The position numbers and the translations under genes are program-made. Source: Notospermus geniculatus (taxonomy: Eukaryota; Nemertea; Pilidiophora; Heteronemertea; Lineidae). From it: a stretch of DNA of 64,000 nt. The DNA is taken from positions 208,691-272,690 of the forward strand of contig NMRB01000588.1 of the NCBI GenBank assembly GCA_002633025.1, given 5' to 3'. Each line of letters starts with the position of its first letter. Positions within the stretch are counted from its first letter, which is position 1. The notes beneath the pieces were generated by a model. The model did no database searches. It worked only from the letters and a program-made list of their open reading frames with translations, and was not told the DNA's origin. Positions 20,574-32,697 of the stretch are shown piece by piece.

Positions 20574-20885
20574 TGTAACCAGGTAACATGCTGACACATC
20601 AAGTGTGATCATCTCAATCGTGACGACAACTGGAGTAGCTCATAACTCATACTCCAAACAGGCCTTCCAGATAGAGGTGCCATATTTCTATCTATTGATA
20701 ATACATTTATAGGGTCTAAAACCAACGAGAAAAAGTTGCTGTATATGCACACTTGAATTTGTAACAGGTCTGTATAAGTATTGCAATGGGATTCCTATGA
20801 ATGATTTTAAGAATCTTAAAACTAGAGGTATAAAGCTACTGAATCTGAAATGTCCATCATGTGATTTCAGACATCAGACCACAGG
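20574..20885 (+). repeat. Direct repeat, copy 1 of about 300 bp
   Basis: The segment begins near GTAACATGCTGACACATCAA and ends near TGATTTCAGACATCAGAC. It is repeated in the same orientation at about 20970-21278 with few changes. The first copy adjoins the tRNA gene. No coding potential is seen. Confidence 0.8.
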
Positions 20886-20969
20886 GGCTTGGAATTTCGC
20901 ATGAGTCTAGGTTCGTCACGCCGAGTGCCGGAGGCACGAGAAGGGTGGACACCCGGCGCCATTTTCAAA

Positions 20970-21278
20970 CACAGGTAACATGCTGACACATCAAGTGTGA
21001 TCATCTCAATCGTGACGACAACTGGAGTAGCTCATAACTCATACTCCAAACAGGCCTTCCAGACTGAGAGGTGCCATATTTCTATCTATCGATAATACAT
21101 TTATAGGGTCTAAAACAACGAGAAAAAGTTAGCTGTATATGCACACTTGAATTTGTAATACAGGTCTGTATAAGTATTGCAATGGGATTCCTATGAATGG
21201 TTTTAAGAATCTTAAAACTAGAGGTATAAAGCTACACTGAATCTGAAATGTCCATCATGTGATTTCAGACATCAGACT
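20970..21278 (+). repeat. Direct repeat, copy 2 of about 300 bp
   Basis: Second copy of the 20574-20885 segment. It ends next to a 30-bp palindromic insert at 21282-21311. Small insertions distinguish it, for example CTGAG after TTCCAGA. Confidence 0.8.
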
Positions 21279-21281
21279 GAC

Positions 21282-21311
21282 CATGGAAGTATCTGTATAA
21301 ATACTTCCATG
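21282..21311. mobile_element. 30-bp palindromic insert, CATGGAAG ends, 7-bp TSD
   Basis: The insert is CATGGAAGTAT, a short loop, then an arm ending ATACTTCCATG. The exact 7-bp duplication GACTGAC is at 21275-21281 and 21312-21318. It is only two arms and a loop. The ends resemble the 746-bp element at 26377 (CATGGAGG, also a 7-bp duplication) and the 28-bp insert at 23717. Confidence 0.75.
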
Positions 21312-22057
21312 GACTGACCAAAAATCCATGTTGGATCTGGTCACTAAATTGGTACTCAAAATCGGTCTGGCTCATGGACTAAAACGCCAACTACCTGTTG
21401 ATTGAGACGCCAAGACCGCGTGTTTCGACCAGGAATATGGTTGGAATTTACCGGGTATTATGAGGATTTTCGAATTTACCGCTAATATGATGTGTTGCCA
21501 AGGTTACCAAAGGTCAAATCAATGGCTTCTTTCCGTCAAAGACTGACATACGGCCGTCCTAATTTATAGTCATTCTCCCGTGTCCCCTACAACAATGACA
21601 ACATGCCTCAGAGCAATGACGATCTCATAAAGATGTTCCTAGCGCTAATTAGTCGTTGAATGCTTCATAAACGAGGAAATTGGACTCAAAATGTAACGGC
21701 AGGTTTACAATAGGATGACAAGGGCACGGAGAGAGGGTCAAAAACCGAGGAGGGCAAAGCCCCCGTGTGTTTCCTGTCTTTTTTCAGTCGGCGTCCTGAT
21801 AATCGGTGTCTTCGTCCTCGGGGGCATCGTTTGTGGGGCTTCACCGACCGCGGGGAGTTGAGTCCCGTCTCCCGGCTAACAATCTGCTTTTTCCGGACAA
21901 CAATTGACGTGAACAATTGTTCGACATGAACATTGACACTATCTCAAACGTTATCTTCTCAAAAATCTGTTAAACTCCTTGTATGCCCCCTATTTTAAAA
22001 ACAAATATAAAGTTAACGCCGAATCGCAACAGCGCTGATTCGGACAACACAGCCCAA

Positions 22058-22602
22058 GGCCGGTTGTTCAAAACAGTTTGTGACTTATTTTGGTGTTTTC
22101 TCCATCAGCTAGGCCCACTGCAGTTAACACCACGTTAGAGATAAGGTCAAAATGGTGTCTTCCCGTAATCGCCTTTTCCCATTTCGCCTTCTTTTTTCCC
22201 ATTTCGCCTTATTCCCATATCACCTTATTCCCATATCGCCTTTTCGTGTTTCACCTTATTCCCATATCGCCTTTTCCCGTTTCGCCTTATTCCCATTTCG
22301 CCTTTTCCCGTTCTGCCATTTCCAAATTCGTCCCCTCCCCCACCATTTTTGGCAGAGCAATGATTTTTTAGCAAGAAAAATTTAATCACATAAAAATTCG
22401 AGTTTTTTGCTCTCAGATGCCAGGAAAATGTATCTAAAAGCACTTAAATTGTCAATTTTTTCTGGGGGAGACCAGACCCCGTTTGGGCTTCGCGCCTTTT
22501 TCAGTGCTCACCATCTCCGTCGAGCTTCGCCCCTCCCCCCCCTTTTCTGTCAACCCTGGATCCGGTCCTGAAAATAGCACTAAATGGTGTTTTGAACAAC
22601 CC
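22058..22602. mobile_element. GGCCGGTTGTTCAAAAC inverted-repeat element with inner inserts
   Basis: The left end GGCCGGTTGTTCAAAACAG and the right end GTGTTTTGAACAACCC are inverted. Between them lie a 16-bp tandem repeat (about 22166-22320) and a partial copy of the CAGGG element (22320-22568). It appears to be an older element that took in two later sequences. A relative with ends GGGGCCGGTTGTACAAAAC is at 62686. Confidence 0.55.
22166..22320. repeat. 16-bp tandem repeat, about nine units
   Basis: Units vary around CCCATATCGCCTTATT and CCCATTTCGCCTTTT. The units are imperfect and give pyrimidine-rich open frames on the plus strand, which are not genes. Confidence 0.8.
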
Positions 22603-23571
22603 ATCCTTGATAGGCAGGGCGAATCTTTCCACTAAGGAACTGAAAACAGGTTTTCGAGAGAACCAAACTTGCACCGTATAATCGGGGGATTAAAGATCCT
22701 CTCTGATCGCGACATATGTCGCCTCCGTCACCCACGTCTCACTCAGGGGCGGAAAGGGTTAAGGGGATAACCCGTTAAATCAGTGAAAAGCGACATAATT
22801 AACAGAGTATAATGCGATATCAGGCTGGCAGAGAGCGGTGTGGTTGCTTTGTCAACCTTCTGCCATTGTCTGACGGTGTGAAATTAAGTTTGCAGTTGTG
22901 TTTCATATCAAGATCCGGCGAAGGCGCAAACAACTTGAGAAACGCTGCTTTGTCGTCGCCTCAATATGACATTTGCTGAAGAAAGTGTCGCCTTTGTTTG
23001 CCCGATGTTCGCCAAACAATACGTATTTTGTGATGGGCATGAAACTATCAAATAAAGGGGGCTGGCCTAACAAAGCGCCCACTTGTCCGCTCAAGAAATT
23101 CATTTGGCTTGCTTTCCGAGGGTCGGTGCGCGCCGCCACTCGACATCCATCAAAGACCCCGGCAACTCCTCGAGGACTCGCGCCGATGAGAACCAAACGA
23201 GAAAATCTCAAAAAAGTTGGGAGCAGACGTCTTGTATCGTTTTTTCATCGTAAAATCTTCTGCTGACTTCTGTTCAACTCGGCTTCGCTCTGGGCGAGAG
23301 CTGTTCCAAGACCCGTGCCACTTTTTATGACTTCCCCGACCAAGACGGCGCGGGCGCTTTGAGTGCACTTCGGAAGTTGCATCAGTCGTTGAAAAAAACC
23401 AACATCGCTTCTACAATTGTCATTCACTTCCCATTCCGAACCGTTACCCCATGATATGCCGCTTCGGAGATGCACAGACCCGTGGCCGACAAGTGAAGAC
23501 TGTACCCAAGGACTGTAGCGGTTGAAAACCAACCAAAACTCGTTTCTAGACTAGGTATACTCTTTCAATAT
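22603..23571. other. Spacer with no recognised gene
   Basis: No supportable gene. Overlapping open frames on both strands at 22903-23266 and 23245-23532 show no known motif, and neither strand has splice context I trust. Confidence 0.4.
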
Positions 23572-23716
23572 AGTGAGGTTTCGCAAATGTGACGAAACAC
23601 GAAGTACGAAATACGAAATTGGACTTATTTCCATGACGTAATGCATTTCAGGAGATGGTCGGTCCCACAAACATGTCGCCTGCTGCAAGAGCGTTTTCTA
23701 GCGAATGGCGTTGGAC

Positions 23717-23744
23717 CATGGAGGTCTTATTTTATACCTCCATG
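23717..23744. mobile_element. 28-bp palindromic insert, CATGGAGG ends, 7-bp TSD
   Basis: The sequence is CATGGAGGT, a 10-base loop, then ACCTCCATG. The flanks GTTGGAC (23710-23716) and GTTCGAC (23745-23751) are a 7-bp duplication with one mismatch. It is inserted within the host inverted-repeat element. Confidence 0.7.
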
Positions 23745-23840
23745 GTTCGACCGATAGAGTTACGGTGTATTTTAAACTTTGAAATTTATCTTTCGTTTCC
23801 ACTTCGTGGGTACGAAGTGGAAATTTAAAAATTCAAGACG

Positions 23841-24147
23841 CACCATAACTCTCTCGGTCTTACATGATATGCTGAAAGAGGCACTGGCACCATAACTCTC
23901 TCGGTCTTACATGATATGATGAAAGAGGCACTGGCACCATAACTCTCACCGTCTCGGTCTTAAATGATATGCTGAAAGAGGCACTGGCACCATAACTCTC
24001 TCGGTCTCGGTCTTACATGATATGCTGAAAGAGGCACTGGCACCATAACTCTCTCGGTCTCGGTCTTACATGATATGCTGAAACAGGCACTAGCACCATA
24101 ACTCTCTCGGTCTTACATGATATGCTGAAAGAGGCACTGGCACCAGG
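23841..24147. repeat. 47-53-bp tandem repeat inside an inverted-repeat element
   Basis: Starts of the CACCATAACTCTC unit fall at 23841, 23888, 23935, 23988, 24041 and 24094, with part of a seventh. The longer units carry an extra GTCTCG. One unit-like segment occurs in the other copies of this element, so the array grew from sequence belonging to the element. Confidence 0.85.
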
Positions 24148-24999
24148 GGCATTTGTGGCACCAACCATCTCCAGAAATACATTAGGCCCTGGAAGTGAAG
24201 TTGACTTTCGTATTTCGTACTTCGTGTTTCGTCACATTTGCGAAACCTCACCATTGTCAGCTACATTTTCGTTTATATCCTGAAATGTTGCCTCCAGTTA
24301 TCAATCGAGGCGTAACGGAAACAGCCACTTCTTGTGCGTCCCTTATCCACAATAAAGGGACATAAAGCAATACTAATTCCGTTCCCTTTCACTGGGCGGT
24401 GAAACTCCGACTTGCCCCCGTAACCAACCACTTCAACCCTCCTTCACATCTCGGCTGTATCATAAGTGGTACAGTTATCACGGGGAGGGACGCAACAATG
24501 TCGACCAACACAAACCAATTTAACACCCCCTGAAGAAATTACGAGGCATTAAAACATAACAAACAAACGCGAAAGGTCCCCAGCCGAGAATATCGCCCGA
24601 TTAGATTGAGCAATGATATTGCTAATTTGGTGTTTAAGTGATATTTTGTTCCTCAACTAGATGCTTCAAGGTTTCCTCAGCAGGAGGCGTCAACACTTCT
24701 CTTACCGTTTTCTCTCAAGGACGATCAAGGACGTTGGTCTTTTCTTCGCCGTTTCCGGCTGGAGGTTGGCCTTTTCGTTCTTACGCTCGATTAGACACGA
24801 GGGGTCCTCGGCAACGTTCCCTTTTAGTTTCAATATGTCAGGGGGAGACAGGGGTATGGTGAGTTTGGAGAAGCATGATGTTATACCCTGATAAATCTGT
24901 TGAGAAGTTCGTTCATTTGGTGCTTACAACATTCATTTCTTGACTGAGACCACGCAGGTTCGAGCGGATCGGAACCGAAGTGGTTTTTCACCTTCAAAT

Positions 25000-25147
25000 C
25001 CCTAATGAAAATCTTCATTTTACCATGGTAATTTCGCACGGTAAAGGACAGTTTACCATGGTATAAGTGACTTTCACCATGGTACCTCCTTTTACCGTGC
25101 GAAATTACCATTCACCATGGTAAAATGGAGAATATTTTTTATAAGGG
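25000..25147. mobile_element. Foldback element with ACCATGGTAATTTCGCACGG arms
   Basis: CCCTAATGAAAATC at the left and TTTTTTATAAGGG at the right enclose arms with ACCATGGTAATTTCGCACGG and its mirror. The equivalent site in copy B near 38540-38550 lacks it. A second copy at 51029-51564 is split by another element. The exact target duplication is unclear. Confidence 0.65.
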
Positions 25148-26376
25148 AAACGGCATTTAGCTTCTTCTGTAGGGCAGTGCCATTGCTGCGGCCAGCATGG
25201 CATGATGCGTCACCACGTTATGGACCGACCAATCAGACTTCGCTCCGCTGATGGGCGACAAATCGAATCAAACCTGCTGCGCCTAGAGCATGCTGGGTAA
25301 AAAAGTAAATGCTGAGATATGGATTCCGGATGAGCCGATAGTTCGATCAACAACCAAGACACATATTTTCGCAAACTTTTCATCAAAACTTTTCAACAAA
25401 GATATTTAGACATACATATACATCGCAAGGAAATGAAAGCCAAATGTTTGATCCAGGCCGATTTGTCCAAAGTCTCGCTCCCCGGCAACTTCCCGTTGTG
25501 TGACGTGCGTCACACGAGAAGTGGGCGACTCCCTCCTCCACTCATTAGCCTGCCTCGTAAGAATGTGATCCTCTTAATTACATTAATGGCTCACTATGAA
25601 CACCGTAGATCACGGTAAACATGGCCTCCTTGCCCCCGAGTGCCTTACCCCCACCCTCAGCGTGCCAAATCCCCCTCACGGCGTCCTAATCTCACGCCCG
25701 TGACTTATGAATGCTTCTGTTCTATTTGAGGATTTGGTGATTATTTAAAGACGCAGATACAATGTAATACAATGTGTCTATTAGTTGTTCATTATCTTGT
25801 AGCTGGTTGGGACACTCCTGGGATCGGAACAGACGACACACGGGTCACTGGATCACGTGACATTACCGTCCAAGCAAAGGCAAGTTACAGTCACAGCACC
25901 GCCTCGATCGTTCTCAAAGTTGGTTCGAACGGAAGAATCAAAGCATCATCGACGTCCAAGTCACGCAGCAACCTCGTACCCAGATACCTCATCCGAGGAT
26001 ATCTCTGGAAAGAGCTACGACTTGACCAGAATTTCTGGTCAACCACTGGCAGTGTGCCAAAATATTTGTTTCACGCAATATTTCGTTATTTGATGACTGA
26101 AAAATATCATATGTGCCTAAAACGCCACATAATACCCCAAAACACGAAGTTGTTTGAGTATTAGAGCAATTTCAACGAATAGTTAGTTGAGAACTATTTG
26201 ACATCATGCCGCGGGTGCCAGCCTCGGTGTGATTCGCCTCAAAATGAGTAGGCCTATATATCGATGCGCTGATGTAAACAACGCGCATGCGCAATATTCC
26301 TAAAGTAATACTGGTCGCAGTCCTTTCCAGTGGTGTTGTAGGTACGTAAACCCACTGGGGACGAGTTTGGTCACAC

Positions 26377-27122
26377 CATGGAGGTAGTATTGAGAAGGAG
26401 CGAGCACGGCCCTAATCGCTGTGACCACAATTCCACGCCCCCATTGTTTGCCTTTGTTCCCGCCTATTGTCCGGTACGCACGCTGAGCTCCTTGAAGGCA
26501 ATCATGAATTCCGCACAACTCTCAAAGTGCAGCGCCATCTATAATTGATATCGCGTCGACCCAATCATATTCTTGCGTTTTTCTCCACGTTGGGAATTAG
26601 ATAACCGGCTATTTCGAAGACAACTCAATTTGGTAAACTCTCCGCTGTATTTTAGTGAAAAAATCATCGAAAAAGACCAATTTCCAATAAAGATATCTAC
26701 GTTTTAAGGTAAACATGATAATGATAATGATAATGAGATTCTTCGCATCTGAAAAGTTTGAAGAGGATTGCGTTATGATAGTTTAAAAGATGATTAGTTC
26801 AGGTAACATATACGGGTGGTCGTTTCAGTGCGAGATGCTGCGAGGTGCTGTTTTTGACGCGATGAAAACGATGAATTTTTCAGTTTTCGTGCGTAGGCAA
26901 CGTCCACTGCCATTGTTCCCTTCTATTGTTTGGACTCTGACCATTGTACAAGGGAAGTGCTGACTGCACACGGAAATTACCGAAGATTAGATCGGCTTTT
27001 TCCGACCATCGTGCGGCGTTATTAGCCTATTGTCCCCCTAATCACTTTAGCAAACAGCGGAACGATGATTGTACTGTTTGATGTGGGGTCCGTGTTCGCT
27101 CCTTCTCAATACTACCTCCATG
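26377..27122. mobile_element. 746-bp inverted-repeat element, CATGGAGG ends, 7-bp TSD
   Basis: The terminal repeats are about 33 bp with one difference, starting CATGGAGGTAGTATTGAGAA and continuing through GGAGCGAGCACGG. The exact 7-bp duplication GTCACAC is at 26370-26376 and 27123-27129. Copy B has the empty site, a single GTCACAC near 39775. No transposase is seen. CA..TG ends with a 7-bp duplication recall P-superfamily elements; this is inference. Confidence 0.88.
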
Positions 27123-28116
27123 GTCACACAGGAATGATTCGTTTTGCTTTTCCCCCTGGCAAGACTCGTTGTGGGGAGAAAATTCCACTTCGCTAATGGG
27201 CAGGCCTAATTAGCATCAACACCTGTGGTTTCAATGATATCTGACCCACAACATTCCCTTTTTTGTCCAACAGATCAGAGCAAAGTCACCCGAGGGAGAT
27301 TATGCCACCGACCCCACACATGGGGAAAGGGATTAAGCAACCCTTGCATCAGGTCCCCTCGGACCAACTCCTCGAGGACCGTGACCAGCAATGGTGACAG
27401 CTCAGGCGAGAAATCGCGACCGAAGATCGGTTTGATGTCTTGCGACACGACCTCATCCCGATATCCAGAAGACCAGCAACAGCCACTTTAGGAGTGGATG
27501 AGCAATATTTAGGAAAATCTGGTGGTGTCTTATTTGGTTCGGTAAGTGTTATTCGGTGACGTCTCCATGCGGGCCTCGGTGGCTGCCCTCTTGAGGGACC
27601 CATCGGTGCATTACGCCGGTTTTACCGAGTCGGTCTCCGTCTAAAGGGTCGCAGGTGCGTGACAAATGAAGGAGACAAACATGTGTGGAGCATTTCATCT
27701 CTTGATGTGAGTGAAGAGGTTTTGTTGTGGTGGTAAGGGTCAGGGACCGGGGCAAGAAGGAGCCCATACGGTCACAAGTTAGGCTCTGTGGATAACCACG
27801 GCACGGTCAATGACTTTGGTTCTGGAATGGTAGGTTGCTCAATCGGATAAAGTTTGATGCTTATCAACCGGAAATTGTTGCTAAAATCAGGCTCAGCCAA
27901 AGGCGAAAATGTCAACTCCCTCATGCTTTTTTCCTGGCCATGTGCCTGACATCATTATAGTTATCTCCAACTTCATTGTTGTTTTCTCCCTGTCGTGCTG
28001 CACAAGCGGCAGCAGAATACCGCATGATCAAAAGATCTTTTCAAATAAAAGATACAATCCAGGGCATGGCCCCAACAACGATGAGGCCAGAGAATTTAAA
28101 AAGACGAAATGACAGG

Positions 28117-28180
28117 CCCCCTCCCCCCAGATGAAATCATTTCGTCTTTTTCAGCTTCAATCAATTTTGAGATGATCCCT
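28117..28180. repeat. Right half of a TCTCAAAATT-type inverted-repeat element
   Basis: The end TCAATTTTGAGATGATCCCT and the preceding GAAATCATTTCGTCTTTTT match the right arms of the elements at 12748 and 16780. No left arm is found here. Copy B lacks this stretch. Confidence 0.6.
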
Positions 28181-29372
28181 AAGTACTGTACGTACAACCA
28201 TAAAGACATCAAACCCCTAAAGAAACCACTTCAGCACACTCTGCTTCTTGTCCGATGAGTTCCAGTTTTTCACACCAGATGGCTCTTATCACCCTAATTT
28301 CCATGTTAAAATAATATTTCTAAACAAATTTGGGTTGGTGGCCGTAGCATACAACAATCCACTAGCCCTGAGCCCAAATTTGTGAAGAACGACCAATTCA
28401 TAAAGGTGCCAGGGCTGGATAAACCTGTTGGTCACATCCCTGTACATATGTACAGTAGCCTATCTAAATGTATAACAGATCACCCGAGAGACACATTGTG
28501 CGCGCGAGTACTCTGCTAAATGTTCCATATCACAAGAACTACTGAATGGAATCGTATGGAATTTTCACACATCATGGAGAAGACCTATAGCTATCGCATA
28601 AAACAATTGGAAGAAGTTTCGTTGAAAATTTCTTTGGGTGTCACGTTTTCTCAGAATGTCGCAAACCATACATGTACAAATGTAGGTGAAACCTATAGGG
28701 GTTTTATGTCTTTATGGTATAACTCTTAAACGATAGCTTAGTACCTATTATCATCACGATCTGGTGGAGAACTCGTATAGTCGCGGACGATAATCACAAC
28801 CAACATCCCCCAATTTGCTGGTGACAAATGACTCCCTGACATCCTTACGCGTTCACACGCTTCCTGAATGAAACCCTTTCCCTAATCATCAGCTAACAGC
28901 CCTACAACACCACTATGACGTAACTTTCAAGCCTCGACACTTCTTTCGATGTAAAATCGACACGTTTTATGTAACAGCACCATTCTTGTTCTCCGAGTTC
29001 TAATAGCCAGATGCGGTTTGGCAAGCACCGCTAACCACCCCGCCCATCACCTTAAATAGGCAGGCTAATAGTAGGTAATTAGAGGGCGCGCATGCTGCAC
29101 GCTGACTGCCCTTTACTCTGGTTTTATGGCTGGTAAACCCAACTTACGATCTATTTGACCACAAAGGCAACGGTTCAACCTCACAATGACGTCACTGCCC
29201 CATCACTGCAGGAAGATCAGAAGCATACTAATTATGGTGTAGCTAGTATGACATTAAGGGTTTTGCTAATTGTTGGCCTGCGGTCGGTGTTTGTGGACAG
29301 GGATGATCCTGTGTTAACAATGACACGTGACATTTTCACTGATTTTAGGCCACTTGTCGGTGATACAAATAT

Positions 29373-29535
29373 NNNNNNNNNNNNNNNNNNNNNNNNNNNN
29401 NNNNNNNNNNNNNNNNNNNNNNNNNNNNNNNNNNNNNNNNNNNNNNNNNNNNNNNNNNNNNNNNNNNNNNNNNNNNNNNNNNNNNNNNNNNNNNNNNNNN
29501 NNNNNNNNNNNNNNNNNNNNNNNNNNNNNNNNNNN
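29373..29535. other. Assembly gap (163 N)
   Basis: A run of 163 undetermined bases. The equivalent part of copy B, about 41906-42243, is about 335 bp and includes a TTAAA-type microsatellite, which may explain the break. Confidence 0.98.
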
Positions 29536-29542
29536 AAACATA

Positions 29543-29781
29543 GGGCCGATTTAATAGACGTCTGCTAAGCTAACCATTGGTTCCACTAAAAATAGATAGG
29601 CATGCGAAAAGTGTACAACTAAATTTTCACCAAAAAGCCGTGTTTGGATGGATAGTACGCGCTATACAGAGCTTAGAAAACGGGGCTTTTTGGTGAAAAA
29701 TTTAGTTGTACATTTTTCGCACGCCTATCTATTTTTGGTGGAACCAATGGTTAGCTTAGCAAACGTCTATTAAATCGGCCC
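29543..29781. mobile_element. Foldback element with GGGCCGATTTAATAGACG ends (copy A)
   Basis: The arms begin GGGCCGATTTAATAGACG and extend almost to the centre, including TTTTCACCAAAAAGCC and its mirror. The same element is in copy B at 42250-42481. No target duplication was established, partly because the left flank borders the N gap. Confidence 0.75.
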
Positions 29782-31192
29782 GTTATCATCAATAGTGTCA
29801 ATGTTACCGTTAGCTTCTGCCTGATGAAGGCTCAAAGTCTCTCTTCAGTTTTTTGGCGATCCCTGCCAGTGTACGCCTGTTTGCCTCTACCACGGGGACG
29901 CAGCCCTGATTTACAGAATGTCGACTTCACCTTCGCTTCATTTCTCGACCGGAGCCAGAACCAATGGTCGACATAACGTCATGAATATGTCACAAATGGC
30001 GATTTCAGGGGAGGCTGGTTACGAATCAGTTTCCTTTCGGCCGAATGACATCTGAACATCTAATAATGACGCACGTTGAATCCAAGAGGAGAGAACGTTG
30101 TTGTCCATTGTTGTCATTATCGTCTGATTGTTGGAGTCGTCGTCTGCCAGTAAGGTGAGCATTCATGTAGATTGTTTATTAGCTGTATACATATTGAATG
30201 GATGATCCAGACCAACACATCTCAAGTGGGTAGAACACAGCCAGTCGAGTTTCTCGCGGCTTTTCCTTGTCCGAGTTCCGCCCGCCAGCATCAGCCTGTT
30301 ACACTCCTTGACCCTCGGCCATTCAGAAGGGTAACTTGAAATATTGAACCATGCTGAGACCAAATTATACCATTCAAAGGTCTAAAATCTTAATTTTCAA
30401 TTTCTGAATGATCATTTCTAGCTAGACAGTCCATTGCTGTAGGGGTTGCAGACTTGAGTTAGGGCAGAAATCGTCGACGGACTAAAAGTGCATGTTGTCA
30501 CCTGCTCCTGACTGGACAAAATGTCGGCAAACTTCTGGTAATAATGGATGCTGTTTAGCCTCCATTTCAATGTCTATTACGTCGGCTCCCGATCCTTCGT
30601 ACTACATACTTGTGTACCAGAGATCAAGAAGGTGAATGACAAGAGCAGAAAGCTCTCGGCCTTTTGCAGTTGACGTCTGATTCAAATCGGCGATGTCTCT
30701 AACGCCATCCATGGGAAAAACGACCTTCCATATCTTGCCATCTCGGATTCTTCAGTTGATGACCAACAAGCCTAAGTCCGTTCCCAAGGATCCAAGAGGA
30801 TTCAGCAGGTGTCACCTCTATATCATGATGAGCATTCTACAGATTAGGTCCATGATGTCCTGTCCTGAAGAAGCCGGGTGTTCTGGCGAAACCTTGACAA
30901 TATCACACTGTTAGAAAAAAACAGAAGAATTTAACAGAATTTTCTGGCAGCAGAGTTTCAAGCACTTTCTGTGAAATTACAGGAGCCAGTTTTTTAGGTA
31001 AAGGCATCGCATCCTCTGAACCAATGACCTGCGTTTTATGTTACACCTATATAGGAGGGACCTTCCAAACAAAGGGTCATTGGCAATGACATAGCCTAAT
31101 ATTCCTTCGACCCTAGATCCTTTCTGTAAATTTACAAAAAGGGCTTGAAACTCTGCTGCACAGAATATTCTGTAGAATAATCTGTTTATTCT

Positions 31193-31415
31193 AAAGGGCG
31201 GTTTACACTAGGTTGCACCAAGTTGCAAGTTGCAGCAACTTGCAACTTGTTGCAAACTACCTGGGACGGTTTACACATAGAAAAATCGATGCAACATCCA
31301 GCGTGATCGAGTTGCAACAAGTTGCATGCCCGTTTACACATGCAACTTTTATGAAACTTTTTGGTCTCATCAGGTTTATGCAACAAGTTGAATGAAGTTG
31401 CATATGAAAAGTTGC
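31193..31415. mobile_element. Copy-A-specific insert rich in GTTGCAA motifs
   Basis: It starts AAGGGCGGTTTACACTAGG and contains many TTGCAACTTG-type motifs plus a second GGTTTACACA block at about 31265. Copy B reads directly across near 43888. The right boundary is unclear and no terminal repeat was confirmed. Confidence 0.5.
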
Positions 31416-32417
31416 CAATAAACGTGTCTGATCCAAGTTGGGAATTGTCTTCTCCATATTCTCATATCTTGTTAGAAGGTTTCGCCTGAAAAAGTGGCAG
31501 ATTTGAAATTTCACCACTCGCGGGGTAACGACTGTCACAGGTCATCGAAAAGTGATCACCAACCGTGTCATAATGTGATTACAGATACATAGAGAGGGAT
31601 CAAGAACATCCTATTCAAGGGACAATGACTTTGATTCTGGAAGACCCTCCAGTAATTTGACCCCTTGGACCTCATAGACACCAAACTCTTTGTTTCTGGG
31701 TCCCTTCTCGCTGTGCCATCAATGGGGCCGTTCCGTCTTTTCTTTAAGCCGCTGCTGTCCGATTATGGGACATTATCATCAGATGACCGCCATCTTTAAA
31801 TTTCCCAGCGTTACTCAAGCGTGATCTCGCGATATCATCTCTTAGATTCAAAATCTGAAATCCTTTCATCTTGCAGGCTTAGAAAGTGATCGGCCAGAAA
31901 AGGACGTATGTTTCCAACACCTGGTGACGATCTCAAGTGGGAAGTGGGAGCTTGGGCTTTTTGACCACATTGTCTTGCAAAAATTCGCCGCAGCCGATTC
32001 TAGGCCGTCGAGAAAATGGCGGCTTGAGTTGGCACAAAATAATCATTGTTTGACGCAGATTTGTGAGGCGTTTTCACTTCCTGTGGTCAGATAAGGATTA
32101 TTATAACACCATACAAGAGGATTGATAACTGTTTGGAAACTTTTATTCCAATTTTCATCCGTTTTGATTGTTATTTGACAAACAGGACAGAGGTGCTTGA
32201 AACTCATCTGGTAAACAAACGACACAAAACGGGAAAACCAGGCGCACGGTTTTGCGGCGGATCACGTCACGTGACCGGAAATCGCCTTTTGCAGCAAATC
32301 ACCTCCAGTGAATCTTTTCAAAAACTTAGGAAAACGCAAAAATTGTGATTTTGTACCTTCACAAAAAACACCCAGAGTCACTACCCCTTACTTTGTGATC
32401 GTTCACCGCTAATCACA

Positions 32418-32697
32418 AGCCCTGTTTACACTACATAGAAATCCCCGGGCTTTTTGAGACCCGTGTCAAGCCCGGCTCTGAAAAATCCCCCTGAGACGCG
32501 GTGCGCGTTGACATGCCCTACTGAAGTCTTGTGACGGTGATCTAAATTAAGCCCTCCCGAAACCCTTCCAGCTCGGAGAGCTTATTAGCCCCGGTTTTTT
32601 CATCCCCGGGTCTATTAGACCCGCGCTTTTAACAGGAAACAGAAAAAGCCCGGGTGAGACGCGGGTTTTTATAGTGCAACCAGGGCTACATATAAGC
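32418..32697. mobile_element. Inverted-repeat element with AGCCCTG..GTTTACACTACAT ends (copy A)
   Basis: AGCCCTGTTTACACTACATA at the left is mirrored imperfectly by TTTTTATAGTGCAACCAGGGCT. The inner part contains several GCCCGGG and GAGACGCG motifs. It is present in copy B at 44906-45181, so it predates the duplication. Confidence 0.6.

Larger units (their letters stand above)
23572..24251. mobile_element. AGGGAGGTTTCGC-type inverted-repeat element, copy 2
   Basis: The arms AGTGAGGTTTCGCAAATGTG and the mirrored right end correspond to copy 1 at 13216. The inner region carries a 28-bp CATGGAGG insert (23717-23744) and a tandem expansion of about 47-53-bp units (23841-24147). The terminal bases differ from those of copies 1 and 3, and no clean target duplication is seen. 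Confidence 0.75.

Noticed and set aside
22090-22385. Open frames rich in HFAFFPISPYS-type residues
   Set aside because: They are translations of the 16-bp tandem repeat.
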